A stretch of DNA of 62,594 bases, taken from Gammaproteobacteria bacterium (lineage in GTDB: Bacteria > Pseudomonadota > Gammaproteobacteria > Chromatiales > Chromatiaceae). The DNA lies in contig RZZN01000022.1 in NCBI GenBank assembly GCA_009929855.1, positions 1 to 62,594 on the forward strand, in the 5' to 3' direction. The notes under the pieces are model-generated. The model was not told the origin of the DNA and ran no database searches. It saw only the letters and a list, made by a program, of their open reading frames with translations. The translations under genes were made by a program, and so were the position numbers. How positions within the stretch are numbered: the first letter of the stretch is position 1; every line of letters starts with the position of its first letter. Positions 22,372 through 34,133 of this stretch are shown in pieces.

Positions 22372-23152
22372 GGTCGAGATCTCCAACCACGCGACCCATG
22401 CGCCGCGGATCGAGCCAGATCAGGCTTGCCATCCGCCCGGTCACACCGTCGCGTCGATATGAAAAGAACCGTTGTGAATCGGAGAAGGTACAGTAACCTC
22501 CTCCATGTATCCCTGTCACCCCGAGACGGCGCAGCCGGCGACGCGCCAGCTCCGCCAGATCGGCCAACCAGCGGTCGGCGCGCGCCGGACGAAAGGCCGC
22601 GAGCGCGCCCGGATCATCCGCCATGAAGCATTGGCGAACCTCTGGACCAACCTCGAAGGCGTCGGCGCCGATCGCCGGACCCAGCCAGACCAAGAGGCGC
22701 GCGGGCTCACCGCCGAGGGCGGCGCAGGCACGCTCCAGGATCCCCGCGGCCAGGCCGCGCCAACCGGCGTGAACCGCGGCGACGCGCGTTCCCCGATCAT
22801 CGCACATCAGCACCGGCAGACAATCGGCCGTCATGACCACGCAGACCGTGCCCGGTCTACCCGTGACGGCCCCATCGGCCTGGCACGCCCCCGCCACCCG
22901 GGTCTGGCACGCCATTTGCCGATCGCCCACGAGATCGCACCCGTGCACTTGATCGAGCCAGCGCGGCGCCTCGGCGAGACCCAGACGCTCGCGCAACAGC
23001 GCACGGTTGCGCGCGACCCGACTGGGGTCATCTCCGACATGATCGCCGAGATTGAGACTCGCATAGGGGCCTTGACTGACACCCCCCTGTCGCGTGCTCG
23101 CATAGGCCCGCACCCAGGCGGGCGCGGGCCATTCCGGCTCGATCAGGTCCAC
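22364..23152 (-). CDS. pgeF: Laccase-domain peptidoglycan-editing factor PgeF (YfiH)
   Basis: YfiH/DUF152 family proteins are zinc/copper-binding enzymes, reported to act on mis-made UDP-MurNAc-L-Ser and to have purine nucleoside phosphorylase activity in homologues. 262 residues. Typical family blocks are seen: STRQGGVSQGPYASLNLGDH, WLDQVHG with a metal-binding His, a TADCLPVL motif with its Cys, and AAVHAGWRGLAAGI with a second His. GTG start at 23152 lies inside the end of rluD (ten-base overlap), the classical rluD-pgeF arrangement beside divergent bamD. Confidence 0.92.
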   Translation of the reverse strand: MDLIEPEWPAPAWVRAYASTRQGGVSQGPYASLNLGDHVGDDPSRVARNRALLRERLGLAEAPRWLDQVHGCDLVGDRQMACQTRVAGACQADGAVTGRPGTVCVVMTADCLPVLMCDDRGTRVAAVHAGWRGLAAGILERACAALGGEPARLLVWLGPAIGADAFEVGPEVRQCFMADDPGALAAFRPARADRWLADLAELARRRLRRLGVTGIHGGGYCTFSDSQRFFSYRRDGVTGRMASLIWLDPRRMGRVVGDLDHV

Positions 23153-24144
23153 GCGCGGGTCTCCTGACGGAATCGCTCGAGCAGGACGCTGAGATCATCC
23201 GGCATGGGAGCCTCCCAAAGCAGCTCGAGGCCGCGGGTGGGATGGACCAAGCCGAGGCGCAAGGCATGCAGGGCTTGACGTGGAAAGCCCTGGAGTGCCT
23301 CGACCAGCGCTGGCCCGGCCCCCTTGGGCGGCCGGGGCCGCGCGCCGTACGATCGATCGCCGACCAACGGATGGCCGATCGAGGAGAGATGGACGCGGAT
23401 CTGATGGGTGCGTCCGGTCTCGAGCTCGACACCCAGCAGACTATGCCCAGCGAAACGTTCGAGGACTCGGTAGCGCGTGCTCGCGGGGCGTCCATCGGAG
23501 ACCACGGCCATGCGCGTGCGCTGGGTCGCATGGCGGCCGATCGGGGCGTCGATCCGGCCCCCGGCGACGACCTCGCCGATCACCAGCGCACGATACTCTC
23601 GATGCACCTGCCGAGCTTGGAGCTGCGCGACCAGTGAGCGATGTGCCTCGAGCGTCTTGGCCACGACCAGCAGACCGGTCGTATCCTTGTCCAGACGATG
23701 CACGATCCCGGCGCGCGGGAGCGTCGCCAGATCCGGGGCATGACCGAGCAGGGCATTCTGCAGGGTCCCATCGCGATGTCCGGCGGCAGGATGGACCACC
23801 AGCCCCGCCGGCTTGTTGATGACCAGGATCTGCTCGTCCTCGAAGAGGATATCCAGCGCGATGGACTGCGCCAGACACTCGTCGCGCGGCTCGAGCATGG
23901 CATCGAGATGGATGAGCTGACCGGCGCGGACCTTGTCGCGCGAGCGCCGTGGCAGACCGTCGACCCAGACCTGACCGGCCTCGATCCAGTGCTGCAGACG
24001 ACTGCGCGAGAGCTCGGGCAGCGCGGCCGCAAGCACCTGATCGAGACGCCGCTCGGCCCAATCGGGCACCACCCGGATCTCATGGCGAATCCGTTGCCCG
24101 CGCGCGGCGGTGGCCGCGCCCTCAGTCGCAAACGTTTGTTTCAT
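23143..24144 (-). CDS. rluD: 23S rRNA pseudouridine synthase RluD
   Basis: Isomerises uridines in helix 69 of 23S rRNA during 50S maturation. 333 residues from ATG 24144. An S4 RNA-binding domain lies at about 31-95 (RRLDQVLAAALPELSRSRLQ), then the RluA-family catalytic domain with HRLDKDT at 149-155; Asp152 is the nucleophile. An upstream GTG (24174) is also in frame; the ATG has an AGAGGG site rather close, so the start is not certain. Divergent from bamD with about 96 bases between the starts. Confidence 0.93.
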   Translation of the reverse strand: MKQTFATEGAATAARGQRIRHEIRVVPDWAERRLDQVLAAALPELSRSRLQHWIEAGQVWVDGLPRRSRDKVRAGQLIHLDAMLEPRDECLAQSIALDILFEDEQILVINKPAGLVVHPAAGHRDGTLQNALLGHAPDLATLPRAGIVHRLDKDTTGLLVVAKTLEAHRSLVAQLQARQVHREYRALVIGEVVAGGRIDAPIGRHATQRTRMAVVSDGRPASTRYRVLERFAGHSLLGVELETGRTHQIRVHLSSIGHPLVGDRSYGARPRPPKGAGPALVEALQGFPRQALHALRLGLVHPTRGLELLWEAPMPDDLSVLLERFRQETRAWT

Positions 24145-24240
24145 GATCCCTCTGACCAGACCGAACGGGCACATCCCCGCGCGCGAGCCGGGGCACCTTC
24201 GGGTATACTGAGCTACACATTGAACAGGTGTCTTGAATCC

Positions 24241-25068
24241 ATGCGAAGAACGTTAGCACGACTGCCCGCGCTCTGGCTCGCCGTCGCGCTCGCCGGCTGT
24301 GGGATCTTCGGCAAGGAGATCGATCTGACCGAGAGTTGGAGCGCAGCCAAGCTTTACGACGAGGCATCCTCCGAGCTCGACTCGGGCAACTATGCGCGAG
24401 CGATCGAGTATTACGAGAAACTGGAGGCGCGCTATCCCTTCGGACGCTACGCCATGCAGTCTCAGCTCGACGTCGCCTATGCCCATTACCGAGCCGACGA
24501 GCCCGAGGCGGCGATTGCCGCGGCCGACCGTTTCATCAAGCTCTACCCGGATAATCCATACGTGGACTATGCCTATTATCTCAAGGGCATCGTCAACTAC
24601 AACCGCAGCGTCGGTTTCCTCGATCGCTACATCCCGACCGACCCGTCGCAGCGTGATCCGGGCGCGGCCCTGGACGCCTTCGTCGATTTCTCGGTCCTGG
24701 TCGAGCGCTTCCCCGAAAGCCGTTATGCCGAGGACGCGCGGCAGCGCATGGTCTATCTGCGCAACAACCTCGCCAAGCACGAGGTCAACGTCGCGCGCTA
24801 CTACATGCGTCGCGGCGCCTATCTGGCGGCCGCCAATCGCGCCAACTATGTCATCGAGCGCTTTCAGCGCACCAGCGCCGTGGAGAGTGCACTGGAGGTG
24901 CTGATCGACGCCTATATCGCCATGGGCAAGGATGACCTGGCAGCCGACACCAAGCGCGTGCTCGATCTGAATCGGCAAGCGGGGCGTTTCATCTCGGACG
25001 AGCCCACCCCCGGCGAGGTCAGCCTGGCGCGGCGGCTCTGGGACTATCTCAGTCTCGACGAGAACTGA
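24241..25068 (+). CDS. bamD: Outer-membrane assembly lipoprotein BamD
   Basis: Lipoprotein of the BAM complex that inserts beta-barrel proteins into the outer membrane. 275 residues. Type II signal peptide with lipobox LAGC, lipidated Cys20, then TPR-like helical repeats (YDEASSELDSGNYARAIEYY, LEARYPFGRYA, FIKLYPDNPYVDYAYYLKG) as in BamD/ComL. Divergent from rluD. A TATACT hexamer at 24204-24209 may be its -10 box but no good -35 is at 17 bases. Confidence 0.95.
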   Translation: MRRTLARLPALWLAVALAGCGIFGKEIDLTESWSAAKLYDEASSELDSGNYARAIEYYEKLEARYPFGRYAMQSQLDVAYAHYRADEPEAAIAAADRFIKLYPDNPYVDYAYYLKGIVNYNRSVGFLDRYIPTDPSQRDPGAALDAFVDFSVLVERFPESRYAEDARQRMVYLRNNLAKHEVNVARYYMRRGAYLAAANRANYVIERFQRTSAVESALEVLIDAYIAMGKDDLAADTKRVLDLNRQAGRFISDEPTPGEVSLARRLWDYLSLDEN

Positions 25069-25076
25069 CCATCCGC

Positions 25077-25104
25077 GGGCCAGTCGGCGATGGCCGACTG
25101 GCCC
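25077..25104. terminator. Bidirectional terminator hairpin between bamD and glnB
   Basis: A perfect 12-base stem (25077-25088 with 25093-25104) closes a four-base loop GATG. It lies nine bases past the bamD stop and 20 bases beyond the glnB stop on the other strand. No long T tract follows, so it may work as a hairpin-only or Rho-assisted stop. Confidence 0.65.
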
Positions 25105-25123
25105 CGGAGACCTGCCCGTATGC

Positions 25124-27227
<2,104 letters not shown>

Positions 27228-27233
27228 CCCTCC

Positions 27234-28100
27234 CTAGAGCAAACGCGCCAAGGCTTCGCCCATCTGTGCAGGCGAGCGGACCGTGACCACGCCGGCGGCC
27301 GTCAAGGCCGCATACTTGCTTTCCGCGGTCCCGTGCCCCCCGGTGACGATCGCGCCCGCATGCCCCATGCGCTTGCCCGGCGGCGCGGTCACGCCGGCGA
27401 CATAGGCGACCACCGGCTTGGTGATGCGCTCGTGGATGACCGCGGCCGCGGCCTCCTCGGCGCCCCCACCGATCTCGCCGACCAGGATGATGCCGTCGGT
27501 CCCTGGATCCTGCTCGAAGAGATCGAGCGCGGCGACGAAGTCCAGGCCATGCACTGGATCGCCACCGATGCCGATACAGGTGCTCTGGCCCAATCCGGCC
27601 TGGGTGGTCTGCCAGACGGCCTCGTAGGTCAGGGTCCCCGAGCGTGAGACGATCCCCACCCGTCCAGGGGTGTGGATGGATCCAGGCATGATCCCGATCT
27701 TGCATGCGCCCGGAGTGATGATCCCGGGACAGTTCGGCCCGATCAGCACCGCCGAGCTCCCCGCGAGCGCCGCCTTGACCCGCAACATGTCGAGCACCGG
27801 GATCCCCTCGGTGATACAGACGATCACGCGAATCCCGGCATCGGCCGCCTCTAGGATGGCATCGGCGCCATGCGCGGCGGGGACATAGATCATGGTCGCA
27901 TCGGCGCCGGTCAGGCGCACCGCCTGCTCGACGGTATCGAAGACCGGACGCTCGAGATGCCGCTGCCCACCCTTGCCGGGGGTGACCCCACCGACCAGGT
28001 TGGTGCCGTAGGCCAGCGCCTGCTCACTGTGGAAGGTCCCCTGCTTGCCGGTGAACCCCTGACAGATGACACGGGTCTGATGGTCGATCAAGACACTCAT
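27234..28100 (-). CDS. sucD: Succinyl-CoA ligase, alpha subunit
   Basis: With SucC interconverts succinyl-CoA and succinate with ATP formation in the TCA cycle. 288 residues. CoA-binding region [21 protein letters not shown] loop, and the phospho-histidine motif GHAGAIV (His phosphorylated during catalysis), with the following GG-rich loop. ATG 28100 overlaps the sucC TGA (ATGA junction), so the two subunits are translationally coupled. Confidence 0.97.
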   Translation of the reverse strand: MSVLIDHQTRVICQGFTGKQGTFHSEQALAYGTNLVGGVTPGKGGQRHLERPVFDTVEQAVRLTGADATMIYVPAAHGADAILEAADAGIRVIVCITEGIPVLDMLRVKAALAGSSAVLIGPNCPGIITPGACKIGIMPGSIHTPGRVGIVSRSGTLTYEAVWQTTQAGLGQSTCIGIGGDPVHGLDFVAALDLFEQDPGTDGIILVGEIGGGAEEAAAAVIHERITKPVVAYVAGVTAPPGKRMGHAGAIVTGGHGTAESKYAALTAAGVVTVRSPAQMGEALARLL

Positions 28101-29281
28101 TGCGAGACCTCCGGCACCTGGATTGCGGCTGCCGCCACGACACGCCGCGCCGCCGCGTCGAGACCCGCGACCGTCTCGAGCGCCAGCCCGCTGTGCGCGA
28201 GCAGTGCCAAGCCCTGCTCGGCATTGGTCCCCTCCAGGCGCACGACCAGCGGCACCTGGATGCGCGTCTCGCGCACCGCGGCGATGATCCCCTCGGCGAT
28301 CAGGTCGCAGCGCACGATCCCGCCGAAGATATTGACGAGCACTGCACGCACGTTGGGATCGGACAAGATCAACGTGAAGGCCGCGGCGACCCGCTCGGCG
28401 GTGGCGCCCCCGCCGACGTCCAGGAAGTTCGCCGGCGCCCCGCCATGGAGCTTGACCAGATCCATGGTGGCCATGGCCAACCCAGCGCCGTTGACCATGC
28501 ACCCGATGCTGCCCGTCAGACTGATGTAGCTGAAGCCATGTTGCCGCGCGGCCTGCTCGCGCGGATCCTCCTGACGCGCATCCTGCAAGGCGACCAAGCG
28601 GGGCTGGCGCGCGCGCGCGTTGTCATCGAGATTGATCTTGGCATCCAATGCGAGCAGCTCGCCGCGATCATCGACGACCAGCGGATTGATCTCGACGAGG
28701 GTCGCGTCACACTCGACGAACAAGCGATAGAGACCCGCGAGCAGGGGGCCGAGCGACTTGATCTGGTCGGACGACAGACCCAGGCCGAAACCCAGGCGAC
28801 GCGCCTGATAGGGCTGCGGGCCGACCGCTGGGTGGACATGGACCCGCAGCAGACGCTCCGGCGCCTCCGCCGCGACACGCTCGATGTCCATGCCGCCGGC
28901 CGCCGATGCCACGAAGACCAGACGCTCGTGCTCGCGATCCAGTAGCAGCGCCAGATAGAGCTCGCGCGCGATCGTGGTGGGGCGCTCGATCAGCAGTGTA
29001 TCGACCGGCAGTCCAGGCGCGGGCGTCTGCGCCGTGATCAAGCGGCTGCCGAGCAGACGCTGCGCCGCGCGCTCGAGCTCCAGCGGATCAGTGAACATGA
29101 GGATCCCGCCAGCCTTGCCGCGCCCGCCGGCATGCACCTGGGCCTTGAGCATCCAGCGTGTCCCGCCGAGCTGCGCACAGACCGCGCGCGCTTCCGCTGG
29201 GGTCGCCGCGATCTGGCCATCCGGAACCGTAATCCCGTAGTCGCTGAAGAGGCGCTTGGCCTGATATTCATGTAGATTCAT
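28097..29281 (-). CDS. sucC: Succinyl-CoA ligase, beta subunit
   Basis: ATP-grasp subunit of succinyl-CoA synthetase. 394 residues (E. coli 388). Start [12 protein letters not shown] is canonical; [14 protein letters not shown] forms the nucleotide loop, EINPLVV and [10 protein letters not shown] carry metal ligands, and the CoA-ligase C-terminal half shows [13 protein letters not shown]. First gene of the sucC-sucD-nadE-glnB run and divergent from pilS. Confidence 0.97.
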   Translation of the reverse strand: MNLHEYQAKRLFSDYGITVPDGQIAATPAEARAVCAQLGGTRWMLKAQVHAGGRGKAGGILMFTDPLELERAAQRLLGSRLITAQTPAPGLPVDTLLIERPTTIARELYLALLLDREHERLVFVASAAGGMDIERVAAEAPERLLRVHVHPAVGPQPYQARRLGFGLGLSSDQIKSLGPLLAGLYRLFVECDATLVEINPLVVDDRGELLALDAKINLDDNARARQPRLVALQDARQEDPREQAARQHGFSYISLTGSIGCMVNGAGLAMATMDLVKLHGGAPANFLDVGGGATAERVAAAFTLILSDPNVRAVLVNIFGGIVRCDLIAEGIIAAVRETRIQVPLVVRLEGTNAEQGLALLAHSGLALETVAGLDAAARRVVAAAAIQVPEVSQ

Positions 29282-29301
29282 CGGGTCGCTCTCAGACGAG
29301 G

Positions 29302-29358
29302 TGGACCAAGATCACGCCGCGGCCACCCCTGCGTGGCCGCGGCCACCATTCTGGTCCA
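29302..29358. repeat. GC-rich interrupted palindrome in the sucC/pilS divergent region
   Basis: The inner arms GCCGCGGCCAC (29316-29326) and its exact complement (29333-29343) flank a six-base loop. Outer arms TGGACCA (29302-29308) and TGGTCCA (29352-29358) pair as well, giving a cruciform of about 57 bases. It starts 21 bases before the sucC start codon and ends 24 bases before the pilS start. It could be a REP-type palindrome, an operator or a leader hairpin. Confidence 0.7.
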
Positions 29359-29382
29359 ATCCACATCCCTTGGCAAAGGCGG

Positions 29383-31080
29383 GTGTCCGAGTTGACCCGA
29401 TTCGCATCGACCCAACCGTTCAGGATCGGCACCGCCAGGGGCGCGCCGACCCAGGCACGGCGCGCGCCGATCGGCCACTCGGAGGATTGCGGGCCGGCGC
29501 GCTCGCGCGAGCCCAGCCCGTCGGCCCTGCGCTGGTTGTTGCTGTTTCGCCTGGTCCTCGTGGTTGGTCTGATCCTGAGCTTCTCGCCCGAGATCATCGC
29601 CCCCGAAATCACCTCGGCCCAGGCCGACACGGCCTGGTGGATCCTGATCCTCTACTCGGCCTCGGTGCTCCTGAGTGGCCTGGGTCTGCTCGGGCGTTGG
29701 CCCAGTGCGCGCAGTCAGGTGCATCTGGCGATCTATGTCGACATCATCGCCTTGACCCTGCTCATCCATGTGGCCGGCACACTCGTCGGCGGCCTCCACA
29801 CCCTGATGGCGCTGGTGGTCGCCGTCGGCGCGCTGCTGATGGAAGGTCGCCTGGCCCTCCTGTTCGCCGCCTTTGCCACGCTCGCCCTCCTCACCGAGCG
29901 GATCTACACCGACCTACAGCATCCGCTCGCGAGCAGCAATTTCACCGAGGCCGGACTCCTCGGCGCGACCTTTTTCGCCGTGACGCTGCTCGCGCACGCC
30001 ATCCATCGGCGGATTCAGGAGGCCGAGACCATCGCGGCACGCCGCACGGTCGACCTCGCGAACCTCGCACAGCTCAACGCCTTTATCATCGAGAACCTCA
30101 CCACCGGCGTGCTGGTCATCGATGGCGAGCAGCGGGTGCGCTTGATCAACAAGGCCGCGCTGACGCTGCTGCACGCCGAGACACGCCGCAAACGGATGCG
30201 TCTGAGCAGGCTCGCGCCGGGACTCGCGACCTGGATCGAGCGCGAGATGGAGGATCCGAGTCCCGACGGACGGGTGGTGCAGATCGGCCCCCGCGCGCTG
30301 CGGGCCTCGCTCAAGCCACTCGACGACAGTCCCGCCGCGGGTGGGCTGATCTATCTGCGTGACATGCAGGAGCTGACCCGCGAGGCACAGCGGACCAAGC
30401 TGGCCGCGCTCGGTACACTCACCGCAAGCATCGCCCACAATATCCGCAACCCCTTGAGCGCCATCACCCACGCCAGCCAGCTCCTCGCCGAGGGCCAGAC
30501 GCTCAACGCCGACGACCGACATCTACTCGAGATCATCGAGCGCAACAGCGCACGCATCGACGAGACCGTGCGCAGTGTGTTGCAGCTCTCCTCCCGCGAC
30601 AAGCTCGAGCCGATCGCGATCGACCTGAGCACCTGGCTGCCTGAGCGCGTGGCCGAGCTGCACGAGACCCATCGGCTGGCCGCTGTCAGCTGCCGTCTCG
30701 AGCTCGCCGCGACACCTCCGCCGATCGAGGCCGATCCGCGCCATCTGCATCAGATCCTCGCCAATCTGGTCGAGAATGCCCTAGTCCATGGGCGTGACGC
30801 TGATCAGCCGGCGCGCGTGACCATCCGCTTGACGGTGCACGACGGCGCTGATGAGCGTCCGGTGATCGAGGTCCGCGATCAGGGTCGCGGGATCGAGGCG
30901 CGGATCGCGCACGAGATCTTCAACCCCTTCTTCACCACCCGCACGGGCGGAACCGGGCTCGGTCTCTACATCGCGCGCGAGCTGGCCGAGACCAATGGGA
31001 TCACGCTTGAATACGAGCCCATCCTGCCCCGGGGCAGCTGCTTCAGGCTGGTGCCGCGGCAGGCACCTGACCTCGCGTGA
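29383..31080 (+). CDS. pilS: PilS-type membrane sensor histidine kinase
   Basis: Sensor partner of PilR, controlling type IV pilin expression in relatives. 565 residues. About six hydrophobic helices in the first 210 residues (RWLLLFRLVLVVGLILSF onwards), a PAS-like linker (ENLTTGVLVIDGEQRVRLIN), then the kinase core with His352 in AHNIRNPLS, Asn box NLVENALVHG, DQGRGIE and GGTGLGLYI. The residue after the His is Asn where most HisKA kinases have Glu. GTG start at 29383 is the best available but has a poor ribosome site. pilR follows. Confidence 0.85.
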   Translation: MSELTRFASTQPFRIGTARGAPTQARRAPIGHSEDCGPARSREPSPSALRWLLLFRLVLVVGLILSFSPEIIAPEITSAQADTAWWILILYSASVLLSGLGLLGRWPSARSQVHLAIYVDIIALTLLIHVAGTLVGGLHTLMALVVAVGALLMEGRLALLFAAFATLALLTERIYTDLQHPLASSNFTEAGLLGATFFAVTLLAHAIHRRIQEAETIAARRTVDLANLAQLNAFIIENLTTGVLVIDGEQRVRLINKAALTLLHAETRRKRMRLSRLAPGLATWIEREMEDPSPDGRVVQIGPRALRASLKPLDDSPAAGGLIYLRDMQELTREAQRTKLAALGTLTASIAHNIRNPLSAITHASQLLAEGQTLNADDRHLLEIIERNSARIDETVRSVLQLSSRDKLEPIAIDLSTWLPERVAELHETHRLAAVSCRLELAATPPPIEADPRHLHQILANLVENALVHGRDADQPARVTIRLTVHDGADERPVIEVRDQGRGIEARIAHEIFNPFFTTRTGGTGLGLYIARELAETNGITLEYEPILPRGSCFRLVPRQAPDLA

Positions 31081-31224
31081 GTGGATCGGCGGCTCCCCCA
31101 GCCGTCGGGCCGCGCGCGGGGACCTTCAGTCTGATCTCATCTGGCGCTAGACTTGCGAGGGTTGGACCGGGCGACACGGCGCCCGCCTGCTCGACCCGCA
31201 TCACATGCATCAGGAGCCGACGGC

Positions 31225-32574
<1,350 letters not shown>

Positions 32575-32586
32575 GCCCATTCACTC

Positions 32587-33951
32587 ATGTCAGACACCCT
32601 CGATACAGAACATCTGGATTCGGCAACGACAGACCCCTTCGTCGCCTGGGTCCGTCAGGCGACGCCCTACATCCATGCCCATCGCGGCCGGGTCTTCGTG
32701 ATCGCCTTCGGCGGCGAGGCCGTCGTGGATCCAGGCTTCCCCGACCTGGTCCATGACATCGCGCTCTTGCACGGACTCGGTATCCGGCTGGTCCTGGTGC
32801 ACGGCGCGCGCCCCCAGATCGAAGCCCGCTTGGCCGAGCGCGGCGCGCGGCTGCGCTATGTCAACGGACTGCGGGTCACCGATCCGACCGCGCTCGCCTG
32901 TGTCAAGGAGGCCGCCGGCATGGTGCGCGTCGAGATCGAGGCCCTGCTCTCGCTTGGCCTGGCCAACTCGCCGATGGCGGGGGTGCGCATCCCGGTGGTC
33001 TCGGGCAACTTCGTCACGGCGCGCCCACTTGGGGTGATCGATGGGGTCGACTATGCGCACACCGGCGCGGTGCGCCGGGTCGATCATCGGACCCTGAGCG
33101 CGGTGCTCGACCAGGGCGCGGTCGCACTGATGCCGCCACTGGGCTATTCACCGACCGGCGAGGTCTTCAATCTCAGCGCCGCCGATGTGGCGCGCAGCGC
33201 CGCGGTCGCGCTCGGCGCCGACAAGCTCATCTTCCTGATCGAGGAGCAGGCAGAGCCCCCAGCGCGCGGGGGGCCGGCGCAGGCGCTGTTGGGATCCAGC
33301 CTACTGGCGGGCGAGATCGAAGATCTGTTGACCCATGCGATCGGCATCCCGGAGGAGATCGCCCAAACCCTGCGCGCCGCCGCCGCCGCCTGCCGCGACG
33401 GCATCCGCCGGGTCCATCTGGTCCCACGTTGGCGCGGTGGGGCGCTGCTGCGCGAGCTCCTGACACCGGATGGCAGCGGCACCCTGATCTCGGCCGAGCC
33501 TTACGAGGAGCTGCGTCCGGCACGGATCGACGATGTGACCGGGATCCTCGAGCTGTTGCAGCCATTGGAGGCGAGCGGGATCCTGGTGCGCCGCTCGCGC
33601 GAGCGCTTGGAGACCGAGATCGATCGCTTCATGCTGACCGAGCGCGATGGCTTGATCACCGCGTGCGCGGCACTCTACCCCTATCCAGCCGACGGCATGG
33701 CCGAGCTCGCCTGTGTCGCGGTGCACCCCGCGTATCGCGCAACCGGACGGGGTGAGCGACTGCTCACACACATGGAGGGCATCGCCCGCTCGCTCGGCAT
33801 CGTGCGACTCTTCGTCCTCACCACCCAGACGGCGCATTGGTTTCGCGAGCGCGGCTTCGAGCCGGCGCCACTTGACGCCTTGCCGATGCAGCGACAGGCA
33901 CTCTACAACTTCCAGCGAAATTCACACGTCTTCATCAAAGCGCTCACATGA
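32587..33951 (+). CDS. argA: N-acetylglutamate synthase ArgA
   Basis: First step of arginine biosynthesis, acetyl-CoA plus glutamate to N-acetylglutamate. 454 residues. An amino-acid-kinase-like domain (FVIAFGGEAV, LVLVHGARPQIEARL, YVNGLRVTD) is joined to a C-terminal GNAT domain (CVAVHPAYRATGRGERLL acetyl-CoA loop). This two-domain layout is the bacterial ArgA type, subject to arginine feedback in relatives. Twelve bases after pilR, so probably co-transcribed with pilS-pilR. Confidence 0.95.
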   Translation: MSDTLDTEHLDSATTDPFVAWVRQATPYIHAHRGRVFVIAFGGEAVVDPGFPDLVHDIALLHGLGIRLVLVHGARPQIEARLAERGARLRYVNGLRVTDPTALACVKEAAGMVRVEIEALLSLGLANSPMAGVRIPVVSGNFVTARPLGVIDGVDYAHTGAVRRVDHRTLSAVLDQGAVALMPPLGYSPTGEVFNLSAADVARSAAVALGADKLIFLIEEQAEPPARGGPAQALLGSSLLAGEIEDLLTHAIGIPEEIAQTLRAAAAACRDGIRRVHLVPRWRGGALLRELLTPDGSGTLISAEPYEELRPARIDDVTGILELLQPLEASGILVRRSRERLETEIDRFMLTERDGLITACAALYPYPADGMAELACVAVHPAYRATGRGERLLTHMEGIARSLGIVRLFVLTTQTAHWFRERGFEPAPLDALPMQRQALYNFQRNSHVFIKALT

Positions 33952-34133
33952 GGCCGATGACTCCATCCCCATGATCCATCGACCCGAGTCTCGATCCTCG
34001 CGCACCATTGCTGTAAACTCATGACCTTATCCTGATCGGAGCAGAGCGGCCACTGGACGCGCGTCACCGCGTCGACGCGTTTGATTCAGTCACCTGAATT
34101 CCCGTGCCGATAGATATCCATCATCGCTTGATC

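Noticed and set aside
24180-24240. Consensus promoter for bamD
   Set aside because: TATACT is present, but no acceptable -35 box lies 16-18 bases upstream, so it is not listed as a feature.
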